NCBI GenBank assembly: GCA_035711465.1
Contig: DASTCC010000565.1
Coordinates: forward strand, 1 to 9,362
DNA length: 9,362 nt
Source of the DNA: DASTCC01 sp035711465
GTDB taxonomy: Bacteria; Acidobacteriota; Vicinamibacteria; Vicinamibacterales; SCN-69-37
Direction of reading: 5' to 3'
Position numbers and translations under genes: made by a program. The notes beneath the pieces are model-generated. The model had not been told where the DNA came from, searched no databases, and worked only from the letters and a program-made list of their open reading frames with translations. Shown here piece by piece: positions 5,885-9,362 of the stretch (position 1 is its first letter; each line of letters opens with the position of its first letter).

Positions 5885-6880
5885 TTACTGCGTTTCACCA
5901 CAAAACGGGCAGCGCGACGTGCGCGTCGGCAGCGGTTTCCGGCAGTGCCAGCAGAAGCGTCCGGCGGCGACGTCGCGGGTGCGCACGGGCGCCGGTGTGA
6001 TCGGCCGCGGGGCGCTCCGCGGCGACGACGCCCTCGGCGCGGCCGCGGCCGCCACCGGCTCCGACTGCGGCCGTTTGACGATCTCCGGCCGCGCCTTGAT
6101 CAGATCCGTCAGCAGATCTTCGGCGCGCTGATAGCGGCCCGCGACGTCGGCGGCCAGCGTCTTCATGACGATGTCGTCGAGCACGGGCGGAATCGCGGGG
6201 TTCACGGTGCGCAGCGGCCGCACCAGTTCGCCGGTGCGCAGCCGATCCAGATCCGAGGGCGCCGGCGTGTCGTAGGGCAGATCGCCGGTGAGCATCTGGT
6301 ACATCGTGATGCCGAGCGAATACAGATCCGACGCGAACACCGCCCGGCCTTCGAATTGCTCCGGCGCCATGTACGGCGGGCTGCCGATGACCGTGGTGCC
6401 GTGGGCGGCGATCTCGAGGAACCGCGACGTGCCGAAGTCGCCGACCTTCAACAGGCCGCGATCGGTGACGAAGACGTTGGCCGGCCTGAGATCGCGATGG
6501 ATGACGCCCATGCGGTGGGCGTGCTCGACCGCGTTGGCGATCTGGCAGGTGTAGTCGAGCGCCGAGGGCAGGTCGAGCGGGCCGCGCGTGGCGATGATGT
6601 TCTCGAGCGTTTCGCCGGGCACGTATTCCATGACGATGAAGAAGACGTTGTCCTGCTTCTCCGCCGTGATGACGTTGACGATGTTCGGATGGTTGAGCGA
6701 GGCGAGCAGGCGCGGCTCGCGCAGCAGCTCGCCGAAGTCGAGCGTCTGCCGGTGCGGGACTTTGATGGCGACGCGCTTGTCGATCCAGGTGTCTTCCGCG
6801 AGGTAGACGGTGCCGAACCCGCCGCTGCCGAGCGGCTCGATGATGCGGTACTTGCCGAGCGTCTGGCCGCGAAAGACCAT
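5885..6880 (-). CDS. Cytosolic Ser/Thr protein kinase with C-terminal zinc ribbon
   Basis: This Hanks-type (PknB-like) kinase phosphorylates protein Ser/Thr residues; its substrate is unknown. The kinase domain spans about 11-265: Gly-rich loop GSGGFGTV (18-25), VAIK lysine K40, helix-C glutamate near E55, HRD (128-130) with catalytic D130 and N135, DFG (148-150), APE (172-174). Catalytic and metal residues are all present, so it should be active. The usual HRDLKPxN reads HRDLRPAN, with Arg for the catalytic-loop Lys. A Pro/Ala-rich linker (271-305) leads to a zinc ribbon with CxxC pairs C310/C313 and C324/C327. I see no transmembrane segment or extracellular sensor domain, so it is probably soluble. 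ATG 6880 starts just before the kinase fold; no Shine-Dalgarno is seen, but TATACT lies 9 bases upstream. rsmE is divergent, ilvE lies downstream. Confidence 0.93.
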   Translation of the reverse strand: MVFRGQTLGKYRIIEPLGSGGFGTVYLAEDTWIDKRVAIKVPHRQTLDFGELLREPRLLASLNHPNIVNVITAEKQDNVFFIVMEYVPGETLENIIATRGPLDLPSALDYTCQIANAVEHAHRMGVIHRDLRPANVFVTDRGLLKVGDFGTSRFLEIAAHGTTVIGSPPYMAPEQFEGRAVFASDLYSLGITMYQMLTGDLPYDTPAPSDLDRLRTGELVRPLRTVNPAIPPVLDDIVMKTLAADVAGRYQRAEDLLTDLIKARPEIVKRPQSEPVAAAAAPRASSPRSAPRPITPAPVRTRDVAAGRFCWHCRKPLPTRTSRCPFCGETQ

Positions 6881-6889
6881 TCGGCGAGA

Positions 6890-6918
6890 AGTATATACGC
6901 CGCTGTTGCCGCTACAAT
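6890..6918. promoter_or_regulatory. Overlapping divergent promoters of the kinase gene and rsmE
   Basis: Only 44 bases separate the two start codons. For the kinase (minus strand), TATACT at 6895-6890 is a good -10 box; a weak -35-like TTGTAG lies 16 bases upstream of it at 6917-6912. For rsmE (plus strand), TACAAT at 6913-6918 is a good -10 box that ends 6 bases before the GTG, so transcription would start at or next to the start codon. The rsmE -10 box thus coincides with the putative kinase -35, and the two promoters should exclude each other. No Shine-Dalgarno is present for either gene. The assignment comes from pattern matching alone. Confidence 0.45.
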
Positions 6919-6924
6919 CCCCGC

Positions 6925-7659
6925 GTGAGTGTGCCGCGCGTGTTCGCGCCCGATGCGGCGTCGCTGCCGTCGCTGCAGTTGTCGGACGACGAAGCGCATC
7001 ATCTGCGTCACGTGCTCCGCGCCCGCGCCGGCGACCCGCTGGTGCTCTTCGACGGCCGCGGCGGCGAGTGGGACGCGCGCGTCGCCGCGATCGATCGCCG
7101 TCACGTCGAGGTCGCGCGCGGCGCCGCGCGGACGCCGACCGCCGAGCCGGCCGTGCGCGTGACGCTCGCGCTCGGCGTCCTCAAGGGCGATCAGATGGAC
7201 ACCGCGATCCGCGACGCGACGACGCTCGGCGCGGCGGCGATTCAGCCAATCGCGTCCGCGCACACCGCCGTGCCCGAGCGCGCCTGGCGCGCTCCGGCGG
7301 CCGTCGCGCGCTGGCGGCGCGTCGCGATCGCGTCCGCCAAGCAGTGCGGCCGCGCCGTCGTGCCGCCCGTCGAGCCGGTCGCGACCTTCGCCGACGTGCT
7401 CGCGCGTGACGACGACGATGCACGGCTGATCTGCGTCGAACCGGCCGCCGCCGTTCACGCCGGCGCCGATCCGTTCCAGTCGCGGCCGCGCTCGGCGATC
7501 GTCTTCATCGGGCCGGAGGGCGGATGGTCGCCGGCCGAGCTCGCCGCGGCGGCGGCGCGAGGCTCGCGGCCGGTCGCGCTCGGCCCGCGTCGGCTCCGCG
7601 CCGAAACCGTGCCGACGGCGCTCCTGAGCGTGCTGTGGACGCGCTGGGGCTGGCAGTGA
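6925..7659 (+). CDS. rsmE: 16S rRNA (uracil-1498-N3)-methyltransferase RsmE
   Basis: RsmE uses S-adenosylmethionine to methylate N3 of U1498 of 16S rRNA in the assembled small subunit. The 244-residue protein has an N-terminal PUA-like RNA-binding domain (about 1-75, with DDEAHHLRHVLRARAGD at 21-37) and a SPOUT methyltransferase domain (about 78-240). SPOUT signatures are LGVLKGDQMD (83-92), the SAKQCGR stretch (137-143) that matches the family's EQ.xR region, and the knot motifs IGPEGGW (195-201) and LGPRRLRAETV (219-229). The start is GTG 6925, which gives the typical short N-terminus; a second GTG two codons later cannot be excluded. It is the only plus-strand gene and converges on prmA with 9 bases between stop codons, whereas the usual arrangement is dnaJ-prmA-rsmE in one direction. 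Confidence 0.95.
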   Translation: MSVPRVFAPDAASLPSLQLSDDEAHHLRHVLRARAGDPLVLFDGRGGEWDARVAAIDRRHVEVARGAARTPTAEPAVRVTLALGVLKGDQMDTAIRDATTLGAAAIQPIASAHTAVPERAWRAPAAVARWRRVAIASAKQCGRAVVPPVEPVATFADVLARDDDDARLICVEPAAAVHAGADPFQSRPRSAIVFIGPEGGWSPAELAAAAARGSRPVALGPRRLRAETVPTALLSVLWTRWGWQ

Positions 7660-7664
7660 TGGGT

Positions 7665-7709
7665 GGGGTCAGACCCGCGTCTGACCCCCGTCCGGCCCGC
7701 GTCTGACCC
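7665..7709. repeat. REP-like palindrome between rsmE and prmA
   Basis: GGGGTCAGAC (7665-7674) and GTCTGACCCC (7679-7688) form a perfect 10-bp inverted repeat with a CCGC loop. A third partial copy follows: the 14-mer CCCGCGTCTGACCC occurs at 7674-7687 and again at 7696-7709. The element lies at the convergent ends of rsmE and prmA and runs into the prmA reading frame, giving prmA its stop codon and last dozen or so residues. There is no T-run, so intrinsic termination is uncertain, although the stem is the only candidate bidirectional terminator here. Its form is like REP elements mobilised by Y1 (RAYT) transposases; no such transposase is in the window. Confidence 0.8.
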
Positions 7710-8535
7710 TGAGGCCCACCCAATCGTCCTCGTCGGCGCGACGCGCGACCCGCCAGCCGCGGCGCTCGAAGGCGCTGATGACGTCGCGATCCTCGATGTT
7801 CATGATGCCGCTGAGAATCAGCGTCGCCTCCGGCGTCGCCATGGCGCCGAGCGCGTCGGCGCTGCGGATCAGCAGGCCGCCGGTCAGATTCGCGAAGACG
7901 ACGCTCGCCGCGCGCGGCGCCGGCTCCGAGGTCACGTCGAACGCGCGCACCGTCACCGTCGCGCCGACGCCGTTGCGGGCGACGTTGTCTTCGGCGCACG
8001 TCACCGCGTCGGGATCGAAGTCGAGCGCCAGCGCGCTACGCGCCCCGAGCAGCGCCGCCGCAATCGCCAGCACGCCAGAGCCGGTGCCGACGTCGGTGAC
8101 GTCGGCGCCGCGGACGTCGATGTCCTGCAGCAGCGACAGGCACAGGCGCGTCGAGGCGTGGTGGCCGGTGCCGAAGCCCATCGACGGCAGAATCTCGATC
8201 CAGCGGCCGACGCCGTCCGGCGTCGACCACGGCGGCGCCACTACCAGATCGCCGACGCGCACGGGTGTCAGCGACGCCTGGCTCCGCGCGGCCCAATCCT
8301 CGTCGGGCACGTCTTCGGCGACCAGATTCCATGTCGGATGCGCGGCGGCAATTGCGGCGCGGGCGCGGTCGCGATCGGCCGCGTGCGTGAAGTAGATCAC
8401 CGCGCCGGAGGGAAGTTCCTCCAGCGCCATTGGCGAGAAGTCGTCGGCGTCGGCGAGGAGCAGGTCGAGCTGCCCCTCGCGTTGCTCGCCGCGCGCATCG
8501 GTCCAGTCGGCGCGAATCGCGGGGAACGTGCGCAT
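7669..8535 (-). CDS. prmA: Ribosomal protein L11 methyltransferase
   Basis: PrmA trimethylates lysines and the N-terminus of ribosomal protein L11 with S-adenosylmethionine. The 288-residue product fits the family (about 290-310). It shows a small N-terminal L11-recognition domain (about 1-75), the linker block DEDWAARSQASLTPVRVGD (78-96), the family signature PSMGFGTGHHAST (117-129), the SAM-binding DVGTGSGVLAIAA (148-160), the acidic end of strand 2 at LDFDPDA (171-177), and the motif IV-like FANLTGGLL (214-222), where the family usually has a NI/NV-type sequence. Residues from about 276 to the end are encoded by the REP-like palindrome and are probably not ancestral. ATG 8535 lies 18 bases after the dnaJ stop with no Shine-Dalgarno, so it is probably cotranscribed with dnaJ. 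Confidence 0.93.
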   Translation of the reverse strand: MRTFPAIRADWTDARGEQREGQLDLLLADADDFSPMALEELPSGAVIYFTHAADRDRARAAIAAAHPTWNLVAEDVPDEDWAARSQASLTPVRVGDLVVAPPWSTPDGVGRWIEILPSMGFGTGHHASTRLCLSLLQDIDVRGADVTDVGTGSGVLAIAAALLGARSALALDFDPDAVTCAEDNVARNGVGATVTVRAFDVTSEPAPRAASVVFANLTGGLLIRSADALGAMATPEATLILSGIMNIEDRDVISAFERRGWRVARRADEDDWVGLRVRRGPDGGQTRV

Positions 8536-8553
8536 GCGGGCCGGGTCGAGACG

Positions 8554-9362
8554 TTACCCGAACAGATCTTTGACGCGTTCGAAGAACGGCTTGTCGCGCT
8601 CGGCGCCCGGCGCCGTCGGCTCGAGCTTCTCGATCGGCATCGTCTTGCCGAGCTGCTCGACGAGCTTCTTCTGCTCCTTGGTGAGCTTGCGCGGCACGTC
8701 GACGACGACCCGGACGTGAAACGTGCCCTTGCCGCGGCCCGAGACGTTCGGCATGCCCTTGCCGCGGAAGGAGAGCACGCTGCCGCTCGGCGTGCCCGCC
8801 GAGACCGACACCTCGATCGGTCCGCCCGGGCTGTCCACCTGGAACGATCCGCCCATCGCCATCGTCGGGTAGGGCACCGGGACCTCGATGAACAGGTCGT
8901 CGCCCTCGCGCTGGAAGACGTCGTGCGGGCGGACGTGGACGACGACGTAGAGGTCGCCGGGCCCGCCGCCGAGCGTGCCGTGCTCGCCCTCGCCGTGCAG
9001 GCGCAGGCGCTGGCTGTCGGCGATGCCCGCAGGGATGCGAACGGTGACGCGCCGATCTTTCGTCGTGCGTCCGGTGCCGCGGCAGACCGTGCATGGATGC
9101 CGGACGATCTGTCCGGTGCCGCCGCACTGCCCGCAGGTGCGGGCGACGACGAGGAAGCCCTGCTGATAGCGGAGCTGCCCGGCGCCGCGGCATTGCGGAC
9201 AGGTCTCGCGCGAGCTGCCGGCGGCTGCCCCGGAGCCGTGACACGTCTCACAGGTCTCTTCGCGCGGGATCTGGATCGTCGTTTCGGTGCCGGTGAACGA
9301 CTCATCGAACGAGATCTCGAGATCGAAGCGGAGATCGGCGCCGCGCTGCGGGCCGGCGGAGC
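8554..9362 (-). CDS. dnaJ: Chaperone protein DnaJ (C-terminal part, cut by window edge)
   Basis: DnaJ is the Hsp40 co-chaperone that delivers unfolded clients to DnaK and stimulates its ATPase. The window holds the last 268 residues in one uninterrupted frame; the J domain and Gly/Phe region lie beyond 9362. The visible part starts at PQRGADLRFDLEISFDE, followed by four CxxCxGxG zinc-finger repeats (fragment residues 37-44 CETCHGSG, 54-61 CPQCRGAG, 76-83 CGQCGGTG, 90-97 CTVCRGTG). These mark it as a type I DnaJ. Then come the client-binding beta domains with VRIPAGIADSQRLRLHGEGE (107-126) and PGDLYVVVHVRPHDVFQREG (134-153), and a C-terminal dimerisation region ending at KDLFG. Nothing looks truncated apart from the window edge. 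prmA follows after 18 bases, the common dnaJ-prmA order. Confidence 0.97.
   Translation of the reverse strand, partial: SAGPQRGADLRFDLEISFDESFTGTETTIQIPREETCETCHGSGAAAGSSRETCPQCRGAGQLRYQQGFLVVARTCGQCGGTGQIVRHPCTVCRGTGRTTKDRRVTVRIPAGIADSQRLRLHGEGEHGTLGGGPGDLYVVVHVRPHDVFQREGDDLFIEVPVPYPTMAMGGSFQVDSPGGPIEVSVSAGTPSGSVLSFRGKGMPNVSGRGKGTFHVRVVVDVPRKLTKEQKKLVEQLGKTMPIEKLEPTAPGAERDKPFFERVKDLFG

Noticed and set aside
6448..7458. A 336-codon minus-strand frame across the kinase/rsmE divergent region
   Set aside because: It is Arg/Ser-rich shadow sequence overlapping both recognised genes and their promoters.
1..9362. A novel defence, mobile or biosynthetic gene system
   Set aside because: Every coding region belongs to a well-known core family. 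There is no cluster of unknown proteins, no transposase or phage gene, and no composition shift among the genes.

Overview
The window is compact, GC-rich bacterial chromosome (most third codon positions are G or C, and most genes have long open shadow frames). It holds eight protein-coding genes, all housekeeping or core cellular genes. I see no phage, insertion sequence, CRISPR array, tRNA or rRNA. The gene set (a PilT-type ATPase, an IlvE of the short class, a cytosolic Ser/Thr kinase with a zinc ribbon), the base composition and AT-rich intergenic repeats suggest Acidobacteriota, perhaps the Vicinamibacteria. That placement is an inference of modest confidence; Myxococcota or another GC-rich soil phylum is possible.

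Layout from left to right: an AT-rich inverted and tandem heptamer repeat (1-82); alaS (105-2813, minus); a 256-base gene-free gap whose core is two opposed heptamer arrays around a short GC-rich spacer (2894-3078); recX (3085-3585, minus), overlapping by 4 bases with pilT (3582-4724, minus); a 129-base gap with a strong hairpin; ilvE (4854-5822, minus); a Ser/Thr protein kinase (5885-6880, minus); a 44-base divergent promoter region; rsmE (6925-7659, plus); a REP-like palindrome (7665-7709) that also forms the 3' end of prmA; prmA (7669-8535, minus); and the C-terminal two thirds of dnaJ (8554-9362, minus), cut by the window edge.

Functionally, dnaJ, prmA and rsmE belong to the widespread heat-shock/ribosome-modification cluster, but rsmE faces the other two here. 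recX and alaS keep the order seen in the recA-recX-alaS cluster of many bacteria, but pilT stands where recA would be expected and is translationally coupled to recX. ilvE makes branched-chain amino acids, alaS charges tRNA-Ala, and the kinase is a soluble signalling protein.

The most interesting signals lie outside the proteins: strictly 7-base-phased inverted repeat arrays just beyond the stop codons of alaS and recX; a palindrome that has supplied the last codons of prmA; and three genes (alaS, kinase, rsmE) with a -10-like hexamer 6-9 bases before the start codon and no Shine-Dalgarno sequence, which suggests leaderless mRNAs. I found no convincing undescribed multi-gene system.
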